This document shows positions 45,347 through 53,857 of a DNA stretch of 64,000 nt, one piece after another. Origin of the DNA: Allochromatium tepidum (GTDB lineage: Bacteria > Pseudomonadota > Gammaproteobacteria > Chromatiales > Chromatiaceae); contig NZ_AP024563.1 in the NCBI RefSeq assembly GCF_018409545.1, forward strand, positions 1,008,755 through 1,072,754, written 5' to 3'. Position 1 is the first letter of the stretch. Each line of letters opens with the position of its first letter. The notes beneath the pieces were generated by a model. The model worked only from the letters and a program-made list of their open reading frames with translations, ran no database searches and was not told the DNA's origin. Position numbers and translations under genes: made by a program.

Positions 45347-46584
45347 AGGTTCTGGTTCTCAACTCGGGCAGTTCCTCGATCAAATATCAGCTCTTCCGGG
45401 TCGAGGACTGGCAGGCGCCGGCCTCGGGTCTGGTGGCGCGCATCGGCGAGCCGGAGGGCGAGATCAAGCTCAACTGGCTCGACGGCGATGAGGCATCGCA
45501 TTCCAGCCAGGAAGCGCTGCCGATCCCGAATCATGAGCAAGGCATCGATCACATCATCCGCGCCCTGCGCGACAGCGGCGTGCTGGTCGAGGTCTCGGAG
45601 CTCGCCGCCATCGGCCATCGCGTCGTGCATGGCGGGGTGCGTTTCAAGCAGCCGGCGCGCATCGACGACTCGGTGATCGCGGCCATCCGCGAGGTCGTTC
45701 CGCTCGCTCCGCTGCACAATCCCGGTCATCTGGCCGGCATCGAAGCGGCGCGCGCGCACTTTCCGGGCGTGCCGGCGGTGGCGGTCTTCGATACGGCCTT
45801 CCATCAGACCATGCCGCCTTCGGCCTATCGCTACGCCATCCCCGAGGCGCTCTATACCGAGCATCGCATCCGCCGCTACGGCTTCCACGGCACCTCGCAT
45901 CACTATGTCGCCAAGCGTGCGGCTGAGCTGCTCGGTAAACCGCTCGACCAGTGCAATCTGATCACCCTGCATCTGGGCAACGGCGCGAGCGCTACGGCGA
46001 TTCGTGCCGGGCAGTGCGTCGACACCTCCATGGGCCTGACGCCGCTCGAAGGGCTGGTCATGGGCACGCGCAGCGGCGACATCGATCCGGCGGTCGTCAT
46101 CTACCTGTGCAAGCATCTGGGGCTGGACGCCGACGAAATCGACCGGCTGCTCAACCGTCAGAGCGGCCTGCTGGGACTGTGCGGCGTCAACGACATGCGC
46201 GAGATCGACCAGTTGGCCGCCGCCGGCGACGAGCGCGCCGAGCTGGCGATCGCCATCACCACGCACCGGCTCAAGAAATACATCGGCGCCTATTACGCCG
46301 AGCTGGGCCGGGTCGATGCCGTCGTCTTCACCGGCGGCATCGGCGAGAACGCGGCCGAGATCCGTCGCCGTGCCTGCGAAGGACTGGAGCGCCTGGGCAT
46401 CCGGCTCGACACCGAACTCAACGAGTCGCGCGCCCTGCGCGGCGAGCGCTGCATCAGTGCGCCCGATGGGGAGGTCCGGGTACTGGTCGTCCCGACCAAC
46501 GAGGAACTGGAGATCGCCCAGCAGGCGTTGCGGACGGTCGCGGGAGAGGATGGATCTGGGATCATCCACCCAAGTACGCGTTGA
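45343..46584 (+). CDS. ackA: Acetate kinase
   Basis: Converts acetyl phosphate and ADP to acetate and ATP. Family motifs are KVLVLNSGSSSIKYQLF, the catalytic region VFDTAFHQTMP, RRYGFHGTSHHYVA, HLGNGASATAIRAG and FTGGIGENAAEIRRR. The 413-residue chain continues about 12 residues past the usual end (NEELEIAQQALRTVAG). Its TGA (46582-46584) lies in the TTGACATCCTCCCCGCCC right end of a tnpB element, so the element supplies the stop codon. The catalytic part is complete and the protein is expected to be functional. Confidence 0.95.
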   Translation: MKVLVLNSGSSSIKYQLFRVEDWQAPASGLVARIGEPEGEIKLNWLDGDEASHSSQEALPIPNHEQGIDHIIRALRDSGVLVEVSELAAIGHRVVHGGVRFKQPARIDDSVIAAIREVVPLAPLHNPGHLAGIEAARAHFPGVPAVAVFDTAFHQTMPPSAYRYAIPEALYTEHRIRRYGFHGTSHHYVAKRAAELLGKPLDQCNLITLHLGNGASATAIRAGQCVDTSMGLTPLEGLVMGTRSGDIDPAVVIYLCKHLGLDADEIDRLLNRQSGLLGLCGVNDMREIDQLAAAGDERAELAIAITTHRLKKYIGAYYAELGRVDAVVFTGGIGENAAEIRRRACEGLERLGIRLDTELNESRALRGERCISAPDGEVRVLVVPTNEELEIAQQALRTVAGEDGSGIIHPSTR

Positions 46585-46766
46585 CATCCTCCCCGCCCTA
46601 AAGGACGGGGATTCCCAGGGTACGGCTCCCCGGCCGGGCGGTCCTCGCGAATCGCCTTTCCTGCTTCAATGCGGGATGACGCGTAGACCGGCTCAACCAC
46701 CGCCGTTCCGCCGTCAGCACCCGCTCCACAGGCTTTACGTCCCGGACGTCCTCCGGTAGTCCCAAC
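46585..46766 (-). ncRNA. Probable omega-RNA / right-end region of the tnpB element
   Basis: In characterised TnpB systems the guide RNA scaffold is transcribed from the 3' end of tnpB through the right end, and the guide is the sequence just outside. Here 182 GC-rich bases with several potential stems lie between the tnpB stop and ackA, in the right orientation. The guide segment would then be antisense to the last codons of ackA. Position and orientation support this; the RNA itself is inferred. Confidence 0.4.
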
Positions 46767-48002
46767 TCACTCATGCACCCGCAGGGCGTCCGCGCCCTGG
46801 AGGATGGCCTGGCCTGCCGCCAGGATGTTGCGCGCCGCATTCAGATCGCGGTCATGGCGCGTGCCGCACGCCGAACAGGTCCAGTGGCGGTCGCTCAGGC
46901 GCAGCGCCCGATGCAGGTGTCCGCAGCGGCAACAGCGCTGACTCGACGGATACCAGCGGTCGATCAGTACCATGGTGCGCCCGTACCATTGGGCCTTGTA
47001 GTCGATCTGACGGCGGATTTCACCGAACCCCACGTCCAGGATCGCCCGGTTGAGGCCCGCTTTCCGGCGAACCCGTTTCCCCGGCTGCTCGGCTGTTCCC
47101 TTGGCGCCGGCGGTCAGGCCCCGGACGTAGAGATCTTCCATCGCGATCACTTGGTTCTCGCGCACGATGGTGGTAGTGGTTTTGTGCTGCCAGTCGCGGC
47201 GCACATTGGCTTGGCGCTCCATGATGCGCCCCACTTTTTTGTGGGCGTTGTGCAGGTTGTTGGAGATCGGCAGGCGCGTGCCTTTGGGCAGCGGCGCCTG
47301 GGGATCCAGGCCCAGGGCTTTCTTGGCCGCCGCCACCTTGCGCCGGCAGGCGCGTTGATAGCGCCGCTTGCGCTGTTCGAGCCGCTTGAGCGCCTTGGGT
47401 GGCTGAAAGCGCCGGCCGGTACTCAGCACCAGTTCCTTGACGTTGAGGTCAATACCCGTTTCCTGGGTCGTCGCCGGCAACGGCTGGACGTTCGCCTCGA
47501 TCAAGAATGAGACGTAGTATTTTCCGCCCGTGGTGCGGGTGACGGTCACAGAGGACGGCGCCGCGTCTTTCGGTAACGGTCGTGACCAGCGGATGTCGAG
47601 CGGTTCGCGCTGTTTAGCCAAGGTCAGCCGCCCGTCGCGGAACGTAAAGCCATTGCGCATGTAGGAGCAGGACTGATCGCCCCGGCGCGACTTATAGGCC
47701 GGATATCCGGCCTGTTTTTTGAAGAACCGCGCGAAGGCCGCGTCCAGATGCCGCAGCGCCTGTTGTAGGATGACGCTGGAGACCTCGGCGAGCCAGGCGG
47801 TGTCCGGGGCTTGCTTCAGGACTTTCAGTTGCCCGGCGAGGTCTTTGTAGTAGAGGCGCCGGCCGTGCTGATAGAAGGCGTCGGTGCGCTGCTGAAGACC
47901 CCAGTTATAGATCCAACGCGCGCAGCCAAACGAGCGGGCCAACTGCTCGGCCTGCTCCTCCGTCGGATAGAAACGATAGCGGTAGGCGCGTTGAACGATC
48001 AT
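46767..48002 (-). CDS. tnpB: RNA-guided endonuclease TnpB (transposon-encoded)
   Basis: A 411-residue TnpB, ancestor-type relative of Cas12. The N-terminal helix-turn-helix/wedge region begins MIVQRAYRYRFYPTEEQAEQ. The RuvC catalytic residues appear intact: D185 in GIDLNVK, E289 in IAMEDL and the final aspartate in RHDRDLNAARNIL (D386 by alignment; D384 adjacent). The zinc finger uses C357/C358, C360, C376 and C379 (CCRCGH...CSACG). Length is normal and no frameshift is seen, so it may be active. There is no Shine-Dalgarno before the ATG. Confidence 0.92.
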   Translation of the reverse strand: MIVQRAYRYRFYPTEEQAEQLARSFGCARWIYNWGLQQRTDAFYQHGRRLYYKDLAGQLKVLKQAPDTAWLAEVSSVILQQALRHLDAAFARFFKKQAGYPAYKSRRGDQSCSYMRNGFTFRDGRLTLAKQREPLDIRWSRPLPKDAAPSSVTVTRTTGGKYYVSFLIEANVQPLPATTQETGIDLNVKELVLSTGRRFQPPKALKRLEQRKRRYQRACRRKVAAAKKALGLDPQAPLPKGTRLPISNNLHNAHKKVGRIMERQANVRRDWQHKTTTTIVRENQVIAMEDLYVRGLTAGAKGTAEQPGKRVRRKAGLNRAILDVGFGEIRRQIDYKAQWYGRTMVLIDRWYPSSQRCCRCGHLHRALRLSDRHWTCSACGTRHDRDLNAARNILAAGQAILQGADALRVHE

Positions 48003-48009
48003 GGCGCAT

Positions 48010-48015
48010 ATTATA
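48010..48015 (-). promoter_or_regulatory. -10 box very close to the tnpB start codon
   Basis: A consensus TATAAT lies on the minus strand, ending eight bases before the tnpB ATG. A possible weak -35 (GTTTTT) sits 17 bases further upstream. Transcription would start at or next to the ATG, giving a leaderless mRNA. This fits the lack of a ribosome-binding site. Confidence 0.55.
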
Positions 48016-48097
48016 CACTAACTATAGCTTGTAAAAACACCCCTTTCGCCCTTCGGGCGAGCGCCTTATATCCCCGCCCTGAAGGACGGGGTTTTAC

Positions 48098-48312
48098 GGC
48101 GCACTGGATAAAAAGTGGCGGCCGATGAGAAGGCCGCCGAAGGACGCACAGCTAGGGATCGTGAGAGCGCTTGCTGATCGAACCGCACGCCCGTGACGGC
48201 CTGTCATGACCCGAAACGGGGATCGTTCGCTGTGGAACCGTGCCGAAATCACCTTGGGGTGCGGTTCGATCCTGTCTTGGTTCAAACGTTAGCACAACGC
48301 TGGAGGCCAAAA
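48098..48312 (+). other. Gap between the tnpB element and the PEBP gene
   Basis: Beyond the element's left end nothing convincing is seen for about 200 bases. The frame of the PEBP gene is open here, but it lacks homology upstream of 48313. A purine-rich TGGAGGCC directly before 48313 is a good ribosome-binding site. Confidence 0.4.
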
Positions 48313-48798
48313 ATGGCACTGGTTCTCAAATCCGACGCATTCGTCGATGGCGGGTCCATTCCGCGTGACTACACCTGCGATGGTGAGGATCGTTCTCCAC
48401 CACTGAGTTGGGAGAACCTGCCGGAGGGCACTCGGAGTCTGGCGCTGATCGTCGACGATCCCGATGCGCCCGATCCGGCCGCGCCGCGCATGGTCTGGGA
48501 TCATTGGATCCTCTACAACATCCCGCCGGAGTGCGGCGGACTGCCCGAGGAGGCGGCGCGTCATGGATTGCCCGAGGGCACGGGGCAGGGGATCAATAGC
48601 TGGGGGCGGACGGGGTACGGCGGACCCTGCCCGCCGATCGGGCGTCACCGCTATTTCCATCGGCTCTATGCGCTGGACGTGCGGCTACCGGAGGCGCTGG
48701 GGACGCCCGGCAAGGACGATCTGCTGCTGGCGATGGACGATCACATCCTGGCCCATGCCGAGCTGGTCGGAACCTATGAAAAGTCCGTCGCGGACTGA
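48313..48798 (+). CDS. YbhB/YbcL-type phosphatidylethanolamine-binding-like protein
   Basis: A 161-residue PEBP/Raf-kinase-inhibitor-like protein. Signature segments are DYTCDGEDRSPPLSW, SLALIVDDPDAPDP, WDHWILYNIPP and YGGPCPPIGRHRYFHRLYAL, covering the conserved anion-binding pocket. The bacterial role is not established. There is no signal peptide. The ATG at 48313 has a TGGAGG upstream. It converges with ccmI after a 71-base gap. Confidence 0.92.
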   Translation: MALVLKSDAFVDGGSIPRDYTCDGEDRSPPLSWENLPEGTRSLALIVDDPDAPDPAAPRMVWDHWILYNIPPECGGLPEEAARHGLPEGTGQGINSWGRTGYGGPCPPIGRHRYFHRLYALDVRLPEALGTPGKDDLLLAMDDHILAHAELVGTYEKSVAD

Positions 48799-48869
48799 GC
48801 CGAACTCGATGATCGGAAATCGTGCGCTGGGCGCCAGGACTCAGAAGTCCTGTACGCCCGTTTTGGCGT

Positions 48870-50162
48870 TCAGGGCCGCACTTGATCGATCCGGATCTGG
48901 ACATCGGTCTGGGCATCGCGCTGAACCGGTCCCGATTCGCCGAACAGATCGCCCGACTGAGGTGTGGCCTCACCGCTCTTCGAGATCCGCGCTCCGACCC
49001 GAACCTGCTCGAAGGCCGACAGCCGCAGGGCCGGGTTCATGGCCTGGCTGTCGTCGAGCGTCACGGTGGCGGGCAGATCCTTGGCCTGAAGACGCTGCAC
49101 GGCCAGCGGCATCGGTGGCCCTTGAACGGCACGCGCGAAGACGAAGACCGTATCCTCGGGCGAGACGCGATCCGAGAGACTCGGGTCGAGGCTGACGGCC
49201 ACGGTCAGACTCGCTTGGGAGTCGGCTTGGGACGCCGCCTGTGAGGTAGGCGCGGTTTCGGGCGCTGTCGTTTCGCTCGACGTTGCGGAAGCAGTCTCGG
49301 CTGGAACCCCGGCGCGACGCTGGGCTTCGTCCATCATCTTTCTGAGATTGCCGGCTTCCTCGCTCGCCGGGTCGAGTTCGTCGAGGATACTCTGCCAGGT
49401 GGTCCGCGCGGCCTGATACTGACCCCGCTGGAAGGCGACCAGACCCGAGAACCAACGGGCGTTGGAATTGGTCGGCTCCAGGGTCAGCGCCTCGGCGATC
49501 AGTTCAGCCGGGCGTCCCAGCAGACTCTTGTCGGGATCGGCCAGTCCCAGCACCTCGGCATAGGCGATCTTGAGTTCGACCTCGTTGGGTGCGAGCGTAT
49601 AGGCGCGCTCCATGGCCTTGACGCCGGCGTTGAGCCGACCCATGGCCAGATAGGTGCGGCTGAGCATCATCCAGCCATCGATGTTCGCCGGTTCCTGTTC
49701 GAGCCGTTTTTCCAACTGCTGAACCAGCTCCTCCAGCGAGGCGGCCTTGGCGTTGGGGCTGTCCGCCATGGCGGCCGCCTGGCGCTGGTCGATCAGGTCG
49801 GTTCGACCGAGTTCCAGATAGGCGAGCACGGTGGCGGCCGGGACGATGATGGTCAGGATCAGCGCCATCGCCCAGCGGCTGAAGGCCGAGCTCGAACGCG
49901 CGGCCGCAGCGGTCTCGGCACCGTCCAGGTCGTAGAGCAACTCGCGCTCCAGATCGCGCCGTGCGGCGTCGTACTGTTCCTTGTCGAGAAAACCCGCTTC
50001 CAGGTCGGCATCGAGTTCCTTCAGACGCTGCTGGAAGACCTCCAGGTTGAGCCGATCCTGACCGGGCGCGGTATCCGGCGGCGTGGGGCGCACCAGAGGC
50101 GCGAGCACGAAGACGAGCGACAGAGCCAGCAGAAGGCCGGCGAGAATCCAGAAGATGATCAT
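48870..50162 (-). CDS. ccmI: Cytochrome c maturation protein CcmI
   Basis: An apocytochrome c chaperone of System I. The 430-residue protein begins with a helix (about 3-22), a cytoplasmic helical loop (NLEVFQQRLKELDADLEAGF), a second helix near 95-115, then periplasmic TPR-like repeats (about 145-290, with DGWMMLSRTYLAMGRLNAGV). A Ser/Thr/Ala-rich linker and a beta-rich C-terminal domain follow. In E. coli this part is fused to CcmH; here it is separate. It is the last gene of the ccm operon. Confidence 0.93.
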   Translation of the reverse strand: MIIFWILAGLLLALSLVFVLAPLVRPTPPDTAPGQDRLNLEVFQQRLKELDADLEAGFLDKEQYDAARRDLERELLYDLDGAETAAAARSSSAFSRWAMALILTIIVPAATVLAYLELGRTDLIDQRQAAAMADSPNAKAASLEELVQQLEKRLEQEPANIDGWMMLSRTYLAMGRLNAGVKAMERAYTLAPNEVELKIAYAEVLGLADPDKSLLGRPAELIAEALTLEPTNSNARWFSGLVAFQRGQYQAARTTWQSILDELDPASEEAGNLRKMMDEAQRRAGVPAETASATSSETTAPETAPTSQAASQADSQASLTVAVSLDPSLSDRVSPEDTVFVFARAVQGPPMPLAVQRLQAKDLPATVTLDDSQAMNPALRLSAFEQVRVGARISKSGEATPQSGDLFGESGPVQRDAQTDVQIRIDQVRP

Positions 50163-50168
50163 GGGGTT

Positions 50169-50663
50169 CTAGTCGTGTTGGTCGCCGGTCTGGGCGAGTA
50201 GCTGTTGCAGTCGGGCGCGTTCGGCCTCGCTCAGATCCTGCTCGGGTTCGGCCTTCTTGCGCTGGAGCGTGCGCGCGAGCAGATAGGCGCCGAAGCCGAC
50301 GAACAGGAAGGGGCCGAACCAGAGGATGAGGGTCGAGGGTCTGAGCGGCGGCTCGTAGAGCACGAAGTCGCCATAGCGCTCGACCAAAAAGTCGATGACC
50401 TCCTGACGGCTCCGGCCCTCCTGCATCATGCGATAGATCTCCTTGCGCAGATCCTGAGCGACGCCGGCCTGTGAGCCGGCGAGCGACTCGTTCTGACAGA
50501 CCAGACAGCGCAGCTCGCCGGTGAGATCGCGGAATTCCTGGGTGCGTGCCGGATCCTCGAAGGTGAACTCTTCCAGGGTGAAGGCGTGAGCCGGAGCGGT
50601 CGTCAGCAGGGCGCCGGCCAGCATCAGCGCGGCCGCGAGCGACTGGGTCTGAGTCCGGATCAT
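50169..50663 (-). CDS. ccmH: Cytochrome c maturation protein CcmH
   Basis: A periplasmic, membrane-anchored thiol oxidoreductase that reduces apocytochrome c for heme attachment. The 164-residue protein has a signal peptide (ending APAHAF), the active site LRCLVCQNESLAGSQA and a C-terminal helix (LILWFGPFLFVGFGAYLLA). It overlaps ccmG by four bases and lies six bases before ccmI. Confidence 0.96.
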   Translation of the reverse strand: MIRTQTQSLAAALMLAGALLTTAPAHAFTLEEFTFEDPARTQEFRDLTGELRCLVCQNESLAGSQAGVAQDLRKEIYRMMQEGRSRQEVIDFLVERYGDFVLYEPPLRPSTLILWFGPFLFVGFGAYLLARTLQRKKAEPEQDLSEAERARLQQLLAQTGDQHD

Positions 50664-51205
50664 GGTTTGCCCCCTTGGTAGCGCGCGACGATGGGCCGGA
50701 TCTCTTCGGCCCAGACCTGGGCGTCGATCGGTCCGACCCGCTTGTGACGGATGATGCCCTCAGCGTCGACGATAAAGGTCTCGGGCGCGCCATAGATGCC
50801 CCAGTCGATGCCGGCTTGGTTATCCGGGTCGTAGAGGGAGACCGTATAGGGATCGCCGTAGCGTTGGAGCATGGCCAGCGCCTCGGGTCGGGTATCCTTC
50901 CAGTTGAAGCCGATCACGCGCACACCGTGCTCGCGCGCGATACGCATGAGTTCGGCGTGTTCCTGACGGCAGGACGGGCACCAGGAGGCCCAGACGTTCA
51001 CCAGCGACACCTGGCCGATGAGAATGTCGCGGGTCAGGGTCTGGTTGGGATCCTTGAGATCGGGCAGGCTGAACTCAGGCGCCGGCTTGTCGACCAGCGG
51101 CGAGGGGATCTTGCGCGGGTCCAGTTGCAGCCCGTAGAAGAGCAGGGCAGCCAGGGCCAGAAAGATCCCGAGCGGGATGAGGGCGCGTTTGGCGGATGTG
51201 TTCAT
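50660..51205 (-). CDS. ccmG: Thiol:disulfide interchange protein CcmG (DsbE)
   Basis: A periplasmic thioredoxin-like reductant for cytochrome c assembly. The 181-residue protein has an N-terminal anchor helix (about 8-26), the redox site NVWASWCPSCRQEHAEL, the conserved NWKDTRPEALA acidic loop and the cis-proline GAPETFIVD. It lies between ccmF and ccmH with tight spacing. Confidence 0.96.
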   Translation of the reverse strand: MNTSAKRALIPLGIFLALAALLFYGLQLDPRKIPSPLVDKPAPEFSLPDLKDPNQTLTRDILIGQVSLVNVWASWCPSCRQEHAELMRIAREHGVRVIGFNWKDTRPEALAMLQRYGDPYTVSLYDPDNQAGIDWGIYGAPETFIVDAEGIIRHKRVGPIDAQVWAEEIRPIVARYQGGKP

Positions 51206-51215
51206 AGTCGATCCT

Positions 51216-53201
51216 TCAAGCCTTGGCGAGCGCGGCGTCGGACGGAACGGTCGCGGTCTGGCGGACGGTACGATAACGCCGGTCCGTCGCGGCCAGCGTG
51301 CCGCCGATGGCCATCAGGATGCAGCCGAGCCAGATCCAGCGCACATAGGGTTTGTAATAGAGGCGCAAGGCCCAGTCGCCCTGATCACCGACCGGCTCGC
51401 CGAGCGAGATATAGATGTCGCGCAGCAGACCGGCGTCGATCGCCGCTTCGGTCATGGGCATCCCGCCTGAGACATATTTGCGCTTCTCGGGATAGAGGCG
51501 GGCGATCTCGCGCTCACCGCGATAGACGACGAAGTCGCCCCGGAACGCCTGATAGTTGGGTCCGGGCACGGCCGTCACGCCGTTGAACTGGAAGCGATAG
51601 CCGGAAGCCTCGTGACTGGTGCCGGGCGACATGCGCACGTCGGTCTCTTCACCGTGGATGGAGACCATGGTGACGCCGACGATGAAGACCGCCAGCCCCA
51701 GGTGCGCCAGCCACATGCCGTAATAGCCGCGACTGTTGCCCATGAGATCGGCCTTGAGACCGCGCAGTCCGCCCTTGTGCCTGAGCCGGTCGAACAGACT
51801 GAGCAGGTGGGACGCCGCCAGCCACACCGCCATGCCGACGCCGAAACCGACCGCCAGAGGCCCCTCGGAGACACCCGGAAATCCAGTGACCACGAAGGCC
51901 GCGATGCCGAGTGCCAGCGCGATCCAGAGCGCGCGCACCAGACGCCAGGCCTCGTCGTGCTTCCAGTGCACATGCGGCCCGATGGCCGTGGCCAGGATCA
52001 GCAGCGGCGACAGGGCGACGAACATCTTGTTGAACCAGGGGAAGCCGACCGAGATCTTGCCCCAGCCCGCCGCCTCGTAGATCAGCGGGGCCAGGGTGCC
52101 GAACAGCACCAGCGCCGCCAGGGTGGCGAGCAGCAGATTGTTGATGAGCAGGAAGGTCTCGCGCGAGAGCAGATCGAAGCGCCCGCCGCCGGAGATCGTC
52201 GGCGCGCGCCAGGCATAGAGCGCGAGCGAGCCGCCGATGACCACGCACAGGAACAGCAGGATGAAGCTGCCGCGCGTCGGATCCGTGGCGAAGGCATGGA
52301 CCGAGGTCAGCACGCCCGAGCGCACCAGGAAGGTGCCGAGCAGCGAGAGCGAGAAGGTCGAGATCGCCAGCAGCACCGTCCAGTTCTTGAAGGCCGCACG
52401 CTTCTCGGTCACGGCCAGCGAGTGCATGAGCGCCGTGCCGACCAGCCAGGGCATGAAGGAGGCGTTCTCGACCGGATCCCAGAACCACCAGCCGCCCCAG
52501 CCGAGTTCGTAGTAGGCCCACCAGGAGCCGAGCGCGATGCCGATGGTCAGGAACACCCAGGCGACCGTGGTCCAGGGCCGCGACCAGCGTGCCCAGGCCG
52601 CGTCCAGCTTGCCGCCGATCAGCGCGGCGATGGCAAAGGCAAAGGCGACCGAGAAGCCGACATAGCCCATGTAGAGCATCGGCGGATGGATCGCCAGTCC
52701 CGGATCCTGCAACAGCGGATTGAGGTCACGGCCTTCGAGCGGCGCCGGGAAGATGCGGGCGAACGGGTTGGACGTCAGCAGCATGAACAGCAGGAAGCCG
52801 ATGGCGATCATCGCCTGCACCGAGATGACGCGCGCGATCATCGGCAACGGCAGGTTGCGGCTGAAGTGCGCGACCGCCGCGCCCCAACCGGCGAGCATCA
52901 GCACCCACAGCAGCAGCGAGCCTTCGTGCGCACCCCAGATGGCCGAGACCTTGTAGAGCGTCGGCATCAGGGTATTGGAATTGGACGCGACATAGAGGAC
53001 CGAGAAGTCGTCGCCCAGGAAGGCGATCAGCAGACAGAGGAACGCGATGCCGATGAAGGTGAGCTGACCCCAGGCCAACGGACGCGCCATGGCCATCCAG
53101 GCGCGGTTGCCGGTGAAGCTGCCGATCAGGGGGATGCTCGCTTGTGCAAGCGTCAGCATCAGCGCCAGCAGCAGGGCGAAATGACCGAGTTCAGGGACCA
53201 T
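51216..53201 (-). CDS. ccmF: Heme lyase CcmF
   Basis: A large membrane subunit of the cytochrome c synthetase complex, 661 residues with about 15 helices. The tryptophan-rich WWD heme-handling motif is visible in WAYYELGWGGWWFWDPVENA, with flanking histidines (for example in WGAHEGSLLLWVLMLAGWGA). The periplasmic C-terminal part begins near GEETDVRMSPGTS. Its first codon overlaps the ccmE stop. Confidence 0.97.
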   Translation of the reverse strand: MVPELGHFALLLALMLTLAQASIPLIGSFTGNRAWMAMARPLAWGQLTFIGIAFLCLLIAFLGDDFSVLYVASNSNTLMPTLYKVSAIWGAHEGSLLLWVLMLAGWGAAVAHFSRNLPLPMIARVISVQAMIAIGFLLFMLLTSNPFARIFPAPLEGRDLNPLLQDPGLAIHPPMLYMGYVGFSVAFAFAIAALIGGKLDAAWARWSRPWTTVAWVFLTIGIALGSWWAYYELGWGGWWFWDPVENASFMPWLVGTALMHSLAVTEKRAAFKNWTVLLAISTFSLSLLGTFLVRSGVLTSVHAFATDPTRGSFILLFLCVVIGGSLALYAWRAPTISGGGRFDLLSRETFLLINNLLLATLAALVLFGTLAPLIYEAAGWGKISVGFPWFNKMFVALSPLLILATAIGPHVHWKHDEAWRLVRALWIALALGIAAFVVTGFPGVSEGPLAVGFGVGMAVWLAASHLLSLFDRLRHKGGLRGLKADLMGNSRGYYGMWLAHLGLAVFIVGVTMVSIHGEETDVRMSPGTSHEASGYRFQFNGVTAVPGPNYQAFRGDFVVYRGEREIARLYPEKRKYVSGGMPMTEAAIDAGLLRDIYISLGEPVGDQGDWALRLYYKPYVRWIWLGCILMAIGGTLAATDRRYRTVRQTATVPSDAALAKA

Positions 53202-53677
53202 CAGTTGGCCGCTCCGCTGTTTGACTGGCCGGCGGCGGCGTTGGTCACGCCCTCGGCATGGGCGGTCTGGAGCGTGCCGGCGACCTCGGGCGGCATGTAT
53301 TCCTCGTCATGCTTGGCCAGGACTTCCTCGGCCTGGAACACGCCGTCCGGGCGCAGCCGGCCCTTGGCGACCACGCCGGTTCCTTCCTTGAACAGATCCG
53401 GCAGGATGCCCGAGTAGGCGACCTTGACGGTCGCGGCATTGTCGGTGACTTCGAAGTTGACCAGCAGCCCGTCGTCCTGGCGCTGGAGCGTCCCCTCGCG
53501 CACCAGTCCGCCGAGTCGGAAGACGTGATCGGCCGGCGCTTCGTTGGCCAGCACCTGCGTGGGGCTGAAGAAATAGGAGAGATTGCTCTGGAGGGCGGTG
53601 ATGGCCAGGGTCGAGGCCGCGCCGATCCCCAGGATCGCCAGACCGACGAAGACCAGTCGTTTCTGTCGTGCTTTCAT
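53201..53677 (-). CDS. ccmE: Heme chaperone CcmE
   Basis: A periplasmic heme shuttle anchored by one N-terminal helix (about 8-26). The covalent heme-binding histidine is in VLAKHDEEYMPPEV, and the OB-fold core includes FRLGGLVREGTLQRQ and FEVTDNAATVKVAYSGILPD. Length is 158 residues. It lies between ccmD (nine bases upstream) and ccmF. Confidence 0.97.
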   Translation of the reverse strand: MKARQKRLVFVGLAILGIGAASTLAITALQSNLSYFFSPTQVLANEAPADHVFRLGGLVREGTLQRQDDGLLVNFEVTDNAATVKVAYSGILPDLFKEGTGVVAKGRLRPDGVFQAEEVLAKHDEEYMPPEVAGTLQTAHAEGVTNAAAGQSNSGAAN

Positions 53678-53686
53678 GTCGAAATG

Positions 53687-53857
53687 TCACTCCGGGCGCG
53701 AGGATTGGGACAGTCTGGCCAATCGACTCAATCGCGCCAAAATGGTTCGATGCTGGAGACGCAATTGCAGCACCTCGGCCACCAAGACCAGCGCCACCAT
53801 GCCGTAGGCGCCCCAGACGAAGAAGGCGTAACCGCCCTGAGAAAAGAATTCGCTCAT
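53687..53857 (-). CDS. ccmD: Heme exporter accessory protein CcmD
   Basis: A 56-residue single-helix protein that helps release holo-CcmE from the CcmABC complex. It reads MSEFFSQGGYAFFVWGAYGM, then VALVLVAEVLQLRLQHR, the typical CcmD N-terminus, helix and basic tail. Its start overlaps the end of ccmC by four bases. It is short and easily missed, but position and sequence leave little doubt. Confidence 0.93.
   Translation of the reverse strand: MSEFFSQGGYAFFVWGAYGMVALVLVAEVLQLRLQHRTILARLSRLARLSQSSRPE

Larger units (their letters stand above)
46580..48097 (-). mobile_element. IS200/IS605-group element with tnpB only
   Basis: The body is tnpB alone; no tnpA is present. Both ends carry nearly identical 20-base palindromes, CCCCGCCCTAAAGGACGGGG at 46591-46610 (right end) and the same with one change at 48072-48091 (left end). 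The left end also has a CGCCC-TTC-GGGCG hairpin (48048-48060). Outer limits are approximate because this group makes no target duplications. Mobility would need a TnpA from elsewhere. Confidence 0.85.
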
